Source: Spirochaetaceae bacterium (GTDB taxonomy: Bacteria; Myxococcota_A; UBA9160; UBA4427). Taken from it: 64,000 bases of DNA. The stretch is from NCBI GenBank assembly GCA_020632655.1, contig JACKFD010000018.1:38091-102090 (forward strand). Direction: 5' to 3'. Shown here piece after piece: positions 50,290 through 58,726 of the stretch; within the stretch, counting starts at the first letter, position 1, and every line of letters begins with the position of its first letter. Below the pieces are notes generated by a model, which was given only the letters and a program-made list of their open reading frames with translations, was not told where the DNA came from and searched no databases. The translations under genes were made by a program, and so were the position numbers.

Positions 50290-51933
50290 ATGAAGATCGC
50301 CCTCGCCCAGATCAACCCGACCGTCGGCGACCTGGCCGGCAATCGCCGCCTCGCCCAGGAGGCCGCCGAGCGCGCCGCCGCCGCGGGTGCGGACTGCGTC
50401 GTGCTGCCGGAGCTGGCGCTGACGGGCTATCCGCCGATGGACCTGCTCGAGCGGGACCGCTTCGTCGACGACCAGCTCGCCGAGCTCGACGAGCTCGCCA
50501 AGAGCTCCCGTGACGTCACGATCGTGGTGGGCGCGGTCATGCGCGCAGAGCGGGGCGACTCGAAGGCGATCGAGAATGCCGCCGTCGTGCTCGCCGGCGG
50601 GAAGCGCCTGGCCCATCGCGGCAAGACCCTGCTGCCGACCTACGACGTCTTCGACGAGTCGCGCTACTTCGCCGTCGCGACCCATCGCACGCCGGTCGAG
50701 GTCCCGGGCCTCGAGACGCCCCTCGGCCTCGCGGTCTGCGAGGACACCTGGTTCCAGACGCGTCCCTATCCCGTCGACCCGGTCGCCGAGCTCGCTGCAC
50801 GCGGCGCCGGCGTGATCCTGAATCCGTCGGCCTCGCCCTGGCACGTGGGGAAGGCGGCGGAGCGGCGTGCGATGTTCGCGGACCTCGCGAAGCGCAGCGA
50901 TCGCCCGATCGTCTTCGTGAACCAGGTCGGCGGCAACGACGAGCTCCTCTTCGACGGCGGCTCCTGCGTGATCGATGCCAAGGGCGAGGTGCACGTCGCG
51001 ATGCCGCTCTTCGAGACCGGCATGGCGATCTGCGAGCTTCCCCTCGGCGAGGGGCGCCCCCTCGACGCCGTCGTCGACCCGAGCGACGTCGAGCAGCTCG
51101 AGCGCGGCCTCGTGCTCGGGATCCGTGACTACTTCCTCAAGCAGGACCTGCCGCCCGGCGCCGTGATCGGCCTCTCCGGCGGCATCGACTCGGCGGTCAC
51201 CGCCCATCTCGCCGTCGAGGCGCTCGGGCGGGAGCGCGTGCTCGGCGTCGCGATGCCGGGGCCCTTCTCCTCGGAGCACAGCATTTCCGACGCCTTCCGC
51301 CTCGGCGAGCTGCTCGGGATCGAGGTGCGGCGTGCGGACATCGGCCCCATGTACGACGCCTATCGCGGCGCGTTCGCGACGCTCTTCGGAGCCCGAGACG
51401 ACTACGGCCTCACGCAACAGAACATCCAGTCGCGCATCCGCGGCGCGATCCTGATGGCGTGCTCGAACGAGGAGAACCGACTCGTCCTCGCGACCGGCAA
51501 CAAGAGCGAGCTCTCCGTCGGCTACTGCACGCTCTACGGCGACACGGTCGGCGGCCTCGCCGTGCTCGGCGACGTCTACAAGGGCGACGTCTACGCCCTC
51601 GCGCGTCATGCCAACCGGAACGGCGAGCGCATCCCCCAGAACACGATCGACAAACCCCCCTCGGCCGAGCTCGCCGCGGGCCAGCTCGACCAGGACGATC
51701 TCCCGCCCTACGACATCCTCGACGACGTGCTCCGCCAGGCGATCGAAGGAGGCCGCTCCCGGGCCTCGATCGTGCCGCCGCCCGGCTGTACGCCGGAGGT
51801 CGCCCTCGCGATCGTCAAGCGCCTCGACCGCAACGAGTACAAGCGCCGCCAGACGCCCCTCGTGCTGCGCACCTCGCGCAAGGCCTTCGGCGGAGGCCGA
51901 CGGCTCCCGATCGTGCATCGCTACACGGGCTAG
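50290..51933 (+). CDS. nadE: Glutamine-dependent NAD+ synthetase
   Basis: The 547-residue enzyme has an N-terminal nitrilase domain with triad Glu41 (LPELALTGY), Lys112 (HRGKTLLPTYDVF) and Cys150 (GLAVCEDTW). The C-terminal NAD synthetase domain has the PP-loop GLSGGIDSAV, then LATGNKSELSVGYCTLYGD and ERIPQNTIDKPPSAEL. It hydrolyses glutamine and uses the ammonia to amidate deamido-NAD with ATP. The length is typical of two-domain NadE. It has a short leader with tandem repeats and is convergent with the phosphotransferase gene. Confidence 0.96.
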   Translation: MKIALAQINPTVGDLAGNRRLAQEAAERAAAAGADCVVLPELALTGYPPMDLLERDRFVDDQLAELDELAKSSRDVTIVVGAVMRAERGDSKAIENAAVVLAGGKRLAHRGKTLLPTYDVFDESRYFAVATHRTPVEVPGLETPLGLAVCEDTWFQTRPYPVDPVAELAARGAGVILNPSASPWHVGKAAERRAMFADLAKRSDRPIVFVNQVGGNDELLFDGGSCVIDAKGEVHVAMPLFETGMAICELPLGEGRPLDAVVDPSDVEQLERGLVLGIRDYFLKQDLPPGAVIGLSGGIDSAVTAHLAVEALGRERVLGVAMPGPFSSEHSISDAFRLGELLGIEVRRADIGPMYDAYRGAFATLFGARDDYGLTQQNIQSRIRGAILMACSNEENRLVLATGNKSELSVGYCTLYGDTVGGLAVLGDVYKGDVYALARHANRNGERIPQNTIDKPPSAELAAGQLDQDDLPPYDILDDVLRQAIEGGRSRASIVPPPGCTPEVALAIVKRLDRNEYKRRQTPLVLRTSRKAFGGGRRLPIVHRYTG

Positions 51934-51976
51934 CCCGGAACGTCGCACGCGTCCGCCTGGACCCGGGCTCGTACGC

Positions 51977-53071
51977 CTAACGCAGGATCTCGAGCGCCCC
52001 GAGATCGCGGACCTGCGCGGCCGATCGGCTCGCCATCGCCATGAACATGGCGTCGCCCCGCTCCGTCTGCCCGACGGCGAGGGACCCGAGCATCGTGATC
52101 GTCGGACCCTGGAAGCTGCCGTAGACGTAGTCGCGGCGAACCTCCTCGGCGCTCCGCTCGACGCCGAGCGCCGCGAGGCTCTCGCGATAGACCGCGAGCA
52201 TGTGGTCCTCGTGGGCGCGGCGCTGCTCGGGCGGCGAGCTGTTGCCGAGCAGGAAGGCGAGGTCCTGCCCGCCGCAGGCGACCGAGAGCGTCTGCCAGTC
52301 GACCGCCGCGACGCGTACGCCGTCCCGGGTCCGCTCGAAGAGCAGGTTGTCGAGGCGGTAGTCGCCGTGCACGAGGGTCCGGTCCGTCGGTCGCCGCTCC
52401 ACCCATCTCCGCACGCCCGCTGCGAAGGCGCGCAGGGTCTCCGCATCCTCGGGCGCGACCCGCTCCTTGTAGCGCTCGAGAAAGACGGGCGTCGCCATCT
52501 CGACGTAGGTCGCGAACTCGGCGCTCACCCCGGCGACGACCCAGTCGAGCCCGTCGAGGGCGGGATGATTCCAGCGCGGCGCGTGCAGCCCGGCCAGGTT
52601 GCGGACCGCCGCCTCGATCTCGTCGTCGCTCGCACCCGCGATCTGGTCACCCTGGACCGCGGGCGCCATGTCCTCGAGCAGCAGCGTGAACGTCGACTCG
52701 TCGTCGCCGAGCGCGCCGTAGAAGCAGGCGGGCGTACGGATCGCCAGATCGCTCGCGAGTCGTGTGTAGAAGAGCGTCTCGGCGCGGTATCCGCCGCGGG
52801 CGCCGGAGGCGCGGCTCTCGGGGCTCTGCGAAGGGAATTTCCCGACCAGCGTCGCCGGCGCACGCGCCGCATCCGGGGAGGCGGGATCGATCTCGAGGTG
52901 GATGCGTTCGTTGTGGGCCATCTGGCCCGTGCCGACGGGCTCGCTGCGCAGACCCGTCACGCGCACGTCGAGGCCGGCCTGGCGGAGCGCCGCGGTCATC
53001 CAATCGGGCGTGAGCGCCGCGGGATCCGCGATCACGGCAGGCTGCGGAGCGGGTTCGACGGGGGAGCGCAT
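51977..53071 (-). CDS. Aminoglycoside phosphotransferase (APH)/EcKinase-like family protein
   Basis: The 364-residue protein starts MRSPVEPAP with GGGGAG-complement context. The kinase-like fold shows GKFPSQ (ATP-site Lys), FTLLLEDMAP, the catalytic loop LVHGDYRLDNLLFE and the metal-binding VAAVDWQTLSV. Relatives phosphorylate small molecules or act with acyl-CoA dehydrogenases. The target is unknown. It lies 60 bp downstream of the cold-shock-domain gene on the same strand. Confidence 0.86.
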   Translation of the reverse strand: MRSPVEPAPQPAVIADPAALTPDWMTAALRQAGLDVRVTGLRSEPVGTGQMAHNERIHLEIDPASPDAARAPATLVGKFPSQSPESRASGARGGYRAETLFYTRLASDLAIRTPACFYGALGDDESTFTLLLEDMAPAVQGDQIAGASDDEIEAAVRNLAGLHAPRWNHPALDGLDWVVAGVSAEFATYVEMATPVFLERYKERVAPEDAETLRAFAAGVRRWVERRPTDRTLVHGDYRLDNLLFERTRDGVRVAAVDWQTLSVACGGQDLAFLLGNSSPPEQRRAHEDHMLAVYRESLAALGVERSAEEVRRDYVYGSFQGPTITMLGSLAVGQTERGDAMFMAMASRSAAQVRDLGALEILR

Positions 53072-53131
53072 GGCGCGACCTCGGGCGGGTGCGGCGACCG
53101 GCGGACCGGCCACCGGCGCGGGCCGGAACGA

Positions 53132-53617
53132 TCAGGCCGGGTCCGGCAGCGCCTGACGGACGTGCTCGGCGCGGGCGCCGCGCGGGCCTTCCTGCACGAT
53201 GTACTCGACGTAGTCGCCTTCGCTCAAGGCGTCGTACTCCCCCGCGTTCAGACCCGAGCGGTGGAAGAAGACCTCCTTGCCGTCGTCGCCGCGGATGAAG
53301 CCGAAGCCCCGGTCGCGCACCATCTTCTTGATCTTGCCCTTCGACTTCGGCCCGGTCGGAACGGGAACGGGCCCCGTTCCCGCCTGCGGCGTGCGCCGTC
53401 TCCCGCGTCCACCGCGCCGCCCGCCCGCCGCGCGAAAACGATCGGTCGCGACGAACTCGCTGCGGAAGAGGTCGAGCGGCACGGTCAGGTCCTGCAGACC
53501 TTCCTGCTCCGGTGAGAGCAGCACCTCGTCGTCCTCGGCCTCGACGACGCTGTAGCGGAGACCGGTATTCTTGTGCGTCACGTAGAGTCCGGATTCGATC
53601 TCGTCGAGAGTGAGCAT
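53132..53617 (-). CDS. Cold-shock-domain protein with N-terminal extension domain
   Basis: The 161-residue protein has AGGAGG upstream. Residues 1-60 form a small beta-rich domain (GLYVTHKNTGLRYSVVEAEDDEVLLS). A Gly/Arg linker (AAGGRRGGRGRRRTPQAG) follows, and residues 92-155 are a cold shock domain with RNP motif DRGFGFIRGDDGKEVFFHRSGL. The C-terminal domain binds single-stranded RNA or DNA; the Arg-Gly linker may also bind RNA. The two-domain form is unlike the usual 67-residue cold-shock proteins. Confidence 0.85.
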   Translation of the reverse strand: MLTLDEIESGLYVTHKNTGLRYSVVEAEDDEVLLSPEQEGLQDLTVPLDLFRSEFVATDRFRAAGGRRGGRGRRRTPQAGTGPVPVPTGPKSKGKIKKMVRDRGFGFIRGDDGKEVFFHRSGLNAGEYDALSEGDYVEYIVQEGPRGARAEHVRQALPDPA

Positions 53618-53951
53618 GACGCGCCTCCTGTCTCCATTCGGTTTGCGGCGACCCCGGGCCCACGCGGGCCTCGCATCACGCCGCTCGACGGCCTGGCTCG
53701 CAGCCGGGCTCACCCCGTGTCGTTCGCGAATGCGCCCTCTGAATGCGCATCGCCTACGGACGCGTCACCGAGCCCAGCTCCGCCGACCGGTCGAAGGAAT
53801 CGGGGCGGGGGCTCGGTTCCCGGGGGCAGGTCTCGTCGGGACGCGCTCCGACGGGATGGAAGTCGGAGCAGCGGGCGCGGAGAGTAGGAGAGGTCCCGAG
53901 TGGGGTCAACCGAGCCCGATCCGCCCCGGTCGTGCAGCGGGATCCAGGTAA
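53618..53951. other. 334-bp divergent region between cold-shock and PheC-AroQ genes
   Basis: It holds the promoters of both genes and shows nothing else recognisable. GGATCCAGG lies 6-7 bases before the PheC-AroQ start and may serve as its ribosome site. Confidence 0.45.
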
Positions 53952-55475
53952 ATGCTCGAATCCGAAAAGGTTTCCTGTCGAACCCGCGGCGCGGAGCCGC
54001 GCCGGGCCAGGCTTGCGATCGCGTTCGCATTGATGTCCTGGCTGATCACGGGTCCGGGCGTCCTTGCCTGTCGCACCCCGACCGATGCCGCCGCACCCGC
54101 GATCGCCGACGACCCGACGCTCCGAGCCGATCCCGCTCGCAGCCCCGGACGGACGACGCCTGCGGCGCCGGGGCGATCCGATCACGAGGCCGGATCGCCG
54201 GTCCTGCGCGTCGGCACGAGCGGCGACTACCCCCCCTTCTCCGACTGGCCGAAGGGCCAGGCCGAGCCCCGTGGCTTCTCGATCGACGTGGCGCGCGCCT
54301 TCGCCCGCAGCCAGCGCGCGGTGATCGAGTGGGTCCGCTTCGAGTGGCCCGGCCTCGAGCGCGACCTCGTCGCGGGGCGCTTCGATCTCGTGCTCTCCGG
54401 CGTGACGGTGCGACCCGATCGATCGATCACGGGACGCTTCGCCCTGCCGCTGACGTCGAGTGGTCTGGTCGTGCTCGTCCCCGAGCACTCCGCGATGCGG
54501 TGGTCTTCGGATCTCGATCGGCCGTCGACCCGCCTGGCCGTGAACGCGGGGGGGCATCTCGAACGCACGATCCGCCGACTCCTGCCGGAGGCCCGGATCG
54601 AGCCCGTCCCCGACAACCGTCGCGTCCTCGACCGGCTTCCTCCGGCGGGCCACGGAGCTGCGATCGGCGGGACCGTCATAGACGGCGTGGTCACCGACTC
54701 GATCGAGGCCCCCGTCTGGCTCGCCCGCCGTCCCGATCTGCGCCCGATCGGCCCGCTCACCCACGACCTCAAGGCGGCCTGGCTACCCGCGACGGCGGAC
54801 GGCGAGGCGCGCGCCCGGGCGCTCGACGCGTGGCTCCTCGCGGCCGAACGGGAGGGGTTGCTCGATCGGATGCGGGCGGCCCACGGGCTGCCCGATGCGC
54901 AGACCGCCCGCCCGCTCGCGGCGCTGCTCTCCGCCCTCGACGAACGGCTCTCCCTGATGGAGCGCGTCGCCCACGCGAAGTGGCTCGCGGGCCTGCCGAT
55001 CGAAGGCGCGCCGCGGGAGGATCGCGTACTCGAGGCGGCGCGGGCGGCGACGCACGAGGCCGCGACGCGGGCCGGTCTTCCGGCGCTCGATCCCGTCGCC
55101 GTCGACGCCTTCTTCCGGGCCCAGATCGAGGCGGCGAAATGGATCCAGCATCGTGCGCTCGGACGCGCCGCGCGCCTCGAGCCCACGCCCGACCTCGAAC
55201 GCGACGAGGGGCGCATCGACCTCGAGCGCCGCATCCGCCCCGCGCTGATCTTCCTCGGCGAGCGCCTCGCGCGGCTGCTCGTGGCGACGGCCGTGGCGGG
55301 GGGCGACCCGCCCGACGACGCGGCGGTCGAGGCGGCGCTGGCGCGCCATGCGCTGCCCCAGCCGCTGCTGCACGACATCGCGGAGAGCCTGCGCGAGCTG
55401 CTCAGGGTCGAAGCACGAGCCGCGCGACCGCCCCGACCGCGACCGGAAGCAGCAGACAGAGCAGCCAGCGCGTGA
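53952..55475 (+). CDS. Lipoprotein fusing cyclohexadienyl dehydratase (PheC) and periplasmic chorismate mutase (AroQ gamma)
   Basis: The 507-residue protein has a signal region ending in a lipobox-like VLAC (Cys40), then a Pro/Ala linker. Residues 84-313 match PheC, a solute-binding-protein-fold dehydratase: LRVGTSGDYPPFSDW, GFSIDVARAFARS, GRFDLVLSGVTV, LAVNAGGHLERTI and VTDSIEAPV (Glu in the position of the PheC catalytic Glu). Residues 323-470 match the AroQ gamma chorismate mutase: ALDERLSLMERVAHAKWLAG, PREDRVLEAARAA and FFRAQIEAAKWIQ. It would turn chorismate into prephenate and then phenylpyruvate (or arogenate into phenylalanine) outside the cytoplasm. The stop overlaps the convergent permease gene by 74 bp. 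Confidence 0.85.
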   Translation: MLESEKVSCRTRGAEPRRARLAIAFALMSWLITGPGVLACRTPTDAAAPAIADDPTLRADPARSPGRTTPAAPGRSDHEAGSPVLRVGTSGDYPPFSDWPKGQAEPRGFSIDVARAFARSQRAVIEWVRFEWPGLERDLVAGRFDLVLSGVTVRPDRSITGRFALPLTSSGLVVLVPEHSAMRWSSDLDRPSTRLAVNAGGHLERTIRRLLPEARIEPVPDNRRVLDRLPPAGHGAAIGGTVIDGVVTDSIEAPVWLARRPDLRPIGPLTHDLKAAWLPATADGEARARALDAWLLAAEREGLLDRMRAAHGLPDAQTARPLAALLSALDERLSLMERVAHAKWLAGLPIEGAPREDRVLEAARAATHEAATRAGLPALDPVAVDAFFRAQIEAAKWIQHRALGRAARLEPTPDLERDEGRIDLERRIRPALIFLGERLARLLVATAVAGGDPPDDAAVEAALARHALPQPLLHDIAESLRELLRVEARAARPPRPRPEAADRAASA

Positions 55476-55905
55476 TCGCGAAGGGCGCGCCGAGGAAGGG
55501 GATCTCCCAGGCGATCAGTCGATGCATCGCGAGCAGCGCCCAGGCCGCGAGGAAGGTCACGACCGCCGCTGGCGACGCGCCCGCACGCAGCATGCCGACC
55601 GCGAGGGGCATCGACACGAAGGGGCCCGCCGGCGTCACGATGCCCGCGGCCGACGCGAGCAGGAGCCCCTTCCAGCCCGAGTCCTCGCCGAGCGCCGACG
55701 AGATCCAGGCCCGCGGCAGCAGCGTCTCCGCGAGCCCCGCGACCAGGAACGAGAGGAAGAGCACGAGCCCCATTCGCGCGAAGAGCCGCGCACCGCTCCC
55801 GAGCCCCTCGCCGACGAGCGGCGCCCCGCCCCGCACGAAGGCCACGACCGCGAGCACGCAGAGCAGCCCGAAGACGATCCAGAAATTCTGGTCGAGGAGC
55901 TTCAT
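55402..55905 (-). CDS. Small permease-like membrane protein (YraQ/ArsP-like half)
   Basis: The 167-residue protein has about five helices. GLLLASAAGIVTPAGPFVSMPLAVGMLRAG resembles the central repeat of the UPF0718/YraQ-type permeases, and FLAAWALLAMHRLIAWEIPFLG follows. It is about half the length of full permeases, so it may pair with itself or with another subunit. The substrate is unknown. Its 3' end overlaps the PheC-AroQ gene by 74 bp on the opposite strand. Confidence 0.7.
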   Translation of the reverse strand: MKLLDQNFWIVFGLLCVLAVVAFVRGGAPLVGEGLGSGARLFARMGLVLFLSFLVAGLAETLLPRAWISSALGEDSGWKGLLLASAAGIVTPAGPFVSMPLAVGMLRAGASPAAVVTFLAAWALLAMHRLIAWEIPFLGAPFAITRWLLCLLLPVAVGAVARLVLRP

Positions 55906-55956
55906 GGCGGGCGAGCTTAGCTCGCGCGATGCGACGGTCCGCTCGCCGTTCGGACC

Positions 55957-56943
55957 TCAGTAGAAGGAGCAGCGCGCCCGATGCCGCGGTCGCGCCTTGA
56001 TCTCCGGCGCCTGCCCCGCGTTCCAGAGCAGCCCGTCGAGGGCATGCGCCGTCGTCGCGTGCCCGCGCGCAGCGAGTCCCGCGACCAGCCGCTCGACCGC
56101 CTCCACCGCCACCGCCCGGATCTCGACCTCCTCCTGCGAGCCCACCTCGAGGAGCGCCTCCGCATCGATCCGCGCGGCGAGCGCGGGTGCGTAGTCGAGC
56201 ACCCCGTGACAGCGCAGCACGTGCGGCACGAGGTTGTCCGCGAAGAGCGTCAGTCGATCGAGATCCTCGAAGCGACCGAGGGGATGATCGCCGAGGACGC
56301 GATGCAGATCGGAGGCCGTGATCTGTGCGCGCTTGTAGAAGGGCACCTCGAGCTCGTCGTAGCGGGCCACGTCGCGATAGAGCGGCATCTCCGCGAGCGA
56401 CCTCACGAGGTGCTCGGCCGAGCCGCCGGCCGACTCGACGACGGACTCGAAGCGATCCGCGTGCGAGCGACCGAGCCACTCACCGAGATCGCGCCAGGCC
56501 CGGGCGAAGAGCGCCATCAGCTCCGCGACCTCGGGATGCGCGAGATCCTGCCCGAGCAGCGCGGCCATCGACGCGTCGGTCGTCGCCCGAAGCTCCGCAC
56601 CGGTCCACGCACCCCGCGCGAGCACACGCTCGCGACAGGCCGTCGCGATCGTCCGATAGCCCGAGAGTCCGTCGCGCTTGCGCAGCACGGGAAACCAGCC
56701 CGAGCCGAAGTTGATCGCATCGAGCGCGATCGTGAACGCCAGCCGCGTCGCCGCGTCGCCGACGGCGTCGTGCCCCGGATCGAGGTCCTCCTCGGGCCCG
56801 GCGCCCGAGGCGACCGCCTCCGCGAGCGCCTCGAGTCGAACCGGGTCGAGCCGAACGAAGCGCGCCCGACGCGTGACCTCCGCGCAGGTCTCGCGGATCC
56901 GCTCGAAGACTCCCGGCGCCGTGATGGCAGCCTGCCCGCTCAT
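55957..56943 (-). CDS. Queuosine salvage hydrolase, Qng1/DUF2419 family
   Basis: The 328-residue protein matches the Q-salvage family: FTIALDAINFGSGWFPVLRK with SGYRTIA, a conserved VPFYKRAQITASDLHRVL, FEDLDRLTLFADNLVPHVL and a C-terminal QEEVEIRAVAVEAVE, LDGLLWN and RHRARCSFY, which agree with the Q-VEIR, LLW and R-x-R-C-x-Y marks of eukaryotic QNG1. The enzyme frees queuine base from queuosine 5'-phosphate for re-use in tRNA. It is common in eukaryotes and patchy in bacteria. The start overlaps the diacylglycerol kinase stop by 4 bases (ATGA). Confidence 0.87.
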   Translation of the reverse strand: MSGQAAITAPGVFERIRETCAEVTRRARFVRLDPVRLEALAEAVASGAGPEEDLDPGHDAVGDAATRLAFTIALDAINFGSGWFPVLRKRDGLSGYRTIATACRERVLARGAWTGAELRATTDASMAALLGQDLAHPEVAELMALFARAWRDLGEWLGRSHADRFESVVESAGGSAEHLVRSLAEMPLYRDVARYDELEVPFYKRAQITASDLHRVLGDHPLGRFEDLDRLTLFADNLVPHVLRCHGVLDYAPALAARIDAEALLEVGSQEEVEIRAVAVEAVERLVAGLAARGHATTAHALDGLLWNAGQAPEIKARPRHRARCSFY

Positions 56944-57938
56944 CGCTCCACGCCCTGCCCGTCCGCGGCACCCCTGGACAGGCTCGATCCCGCCGCGTCC
57001 TCGACCCGGGCATGGACCCGGATCGCGCCGGGCACGACCTCGGCGCGCATCGGAAGTCCCCCGACCGCCTCGCCATCGACCTCGACCGGCGCGCTGCCCT
57101 CCTTCGGCAGCACGACGACCGAACGCACCGCACGGAACGACACGTTCGGGTGTCGGCCGTGACGTCCGAGATAGAACGACGGCAGGTTCACGAGCAGCCG
57201 CGGCATCGAGAGACCGCGCACGAGCACGAGCTCGAGCCGACCGTCGTCGAGCACGGCGCCGGGCGCCACGCGCATGCCGGCCCCGAAGAAGCGCCCGTTC
57301 GCCGCGACGAGCAGCGAGACCGGCCCCTCGAAGACGCGGCTGCCATCCACCTCGACCGCGACGTCGACCGGGCGATGGCCGAGGATCGCGCCGACGGCGC
57401 CGGCGACGAAGCCGAGGCGGGGGCCGATCCGCTTGCTGGTCCGGCCGACCCGCATCACGGTCTCGCCCGAGAGTCCGAGGCTCGCCTCGTTCACGAAGGC
57501 GCGCGAGACGGGGCGTCCGGCGGGATCGCGCAGCTCGATGCGCCCGGCGTCGATCGTCCGGACGGAGCCCTCGGCGATCACGTCGAGGGCCGGGCCGAGC
57601 GCGCGCGGCAGACCGAGGCTGCGCATCAGGTCGAGCCCCGAGCCGAGCGGCAGCAGCCCGAGAACGGGCGTAGGCGACGATCCACGAAGCGCTGCCGCTT
57701 CGAGCACGCCCGCGACCACCTCGCTCGTCGTCCCGTCGCCACCGCCGACGAGGATCCGCTCGACGCCGGCCTCGCTTGCGGCGCGCGCGAGCCGCGTGGC
57801 CTCGCCGGGTGCGCACGTCGCCTGCAGGTCGACGGGCCCGAGCGAAGCCTCGACCCGTCGGCGGAGGGCCTCGACCCGCCGGCCGGTCGAGCCGGCCGCG
57901 CTCGCTGGATTGAGGATGAAGAGCGTGGGGCGCGCCAC
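56940..57938 (-). CDS. Diacylglycerol/lipid kinase family protein (YegS/DgkB-like)
   Basis: The 332-residue protein starts at GTG (VARPTLFILNPASAAGST). The kinase domain has the nucleotide motif ERILVGGGDGTTSEVVAG and LPLGSGLDLMRSLGLP (G-T-G-N-D-like). The second domain has EVDGSRVFEGPVSLLVAANGRFFGAGM, DDGRLELVLV and PVEVDGEAVGG. It phosphorylates diacylglycerol or a related lipid at the inner membrane. It is translationally coupled to the Qng1-like gene and divergent from the TVP38 gene. Confidence 0.9.
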   Translation of the reverse strand: MARPTLFILNPASAAGSTGRRVEALRRRVEASLGPVDLQATCAPGEATRLARAASEAGVERILVGGGDGTTSEVVAGVLEAAALRGSSPTPVLGLLPLGSGLDLMRSLGLPRALGPALDVIAEGSVRTIDAGRIELRDPAGRPVSRAFVNEASLGLSGETVMRVGRTSKRIGPRLGFVAGAVGAILGHRPVDVAVEVDGSRVFEGPVSLLVAANGRFFGAGMRVAPGAVLDDGRLELVLVRGLSMPRLLVNLPSFYLGRHGRHPNVSFRAVRSVVVLPKEGSAPVEVDGEAVGGLPMRAEVVPGAIRVHARVEDAAGSSLSRGAADGQGVER

Positions 57939-58015
57939 GCCGGCACGGTACCGAAGGGGCGCCCACTTCGGCGCGCGATCCGGGCGCGGCGCGGGCGGGC
58001 GGCGCGGGAACGGAT

Positions 58016-58726
58016 ATGTTCCGCCCGATGCCCCCCCTGCTCCGTCGCCTGCTCGTCGCGCTCGCGATCCTGGCCGTGGTCGTCGTGATCGGCGGACGGA
58101 TCCGCGAGAGCCTCGGCATCGCGCTCGACGTCGACAGCGTCCGTCGCTTCGCCCAGGAGCTGGGCCCGACGGCCCCGCTGCTCTTCGTGCTGGTCGTGGC
58201 GGGGCGGGCGCTGCTCTGGCTGCCTTCGCAGGTCGTGCTGATCGCGGCGGGGCTCTGCTTCGGGACGATCGTCGGCGCGTTGGTCGGGGGCGCCGGCTTG
58301 ATGCTGTCGGGACTCTTCCTCTTCGGCACCGCGCGCTACGCGGGACGCGAGGCGATCGACGCGCGGCTCGGGGAGAAGGCGCGTCGCGTGCTCGACTTCG
58401 CAGCACGGCGCTCGGGCGCCGCGGCCTTCGGCGTCGCCTGCGGCTACCCGCTCTCGCCGCTCTCGCCGCTGCAGGCGGCGGCCGGCTGGACGCCGATGCC
58501 CGTCGTCAACTTCGTGGCCGCGAGCCTGCTCGGCGGGATGACGCGCTCGGCGATCTTCGCCTACTTCGGCGATGCGCTGACCCAGGCGAGTCCGAGTGCG
58601 CTCGTCGCGCCGACCGGCCTCTTCCTCGGCGTCCTGACGCTTCCGCTCTGGACGGCCTCGGGCCGAGCCTGGCTACGGGGCATCTTCGCTCCCCCTCCGG
58701 TCGACGTCGCTCCGCCCACGGAGTGA
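58016..58726 (+). CDS. TVP38/TMEM64 (VTT domain) membrane protein
   Basis: The 236-residue protein has five to six helices. The VTT domain shows PTAPLLFVLVVAGRALLWLPSQVVLIAAGLCFG at its start, then the glycine-rich GALVGGAGLMLSGLFLFGTARYAGR and a C-terminal GYPLSPLSPLQAAAGWTPMP with NFVAASLLGG. DedA/VTT proteins are linked to lipid carrier recycling or membrane trafficking. A neighbour, the lipid kinase, also deals with lipids. The 3' end overlaps the TPR gene on the other strand by 54 bp. Confidence 0.85.
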   Translation: MFRPMPPLLRRLLVALAILAVVVVIGGRIRESLGIALDVDSVRRFAQELGPTAPLLFVLVVAGRALLWLPSQVVLIAAGLCFGTIVGALVGGAGLMLSGLFLFGTARYAGREAIDARLGEKARRVLDFAARRSGAAAFGVACGYPLSPLSPLQAAAGWTPMPVVNFVAASLLGGMTRSAIFAYFGDALTQASPSALVAPTGLFLGVLTLPLWTASGRAWLRGIFAPPPVDVAPPTE

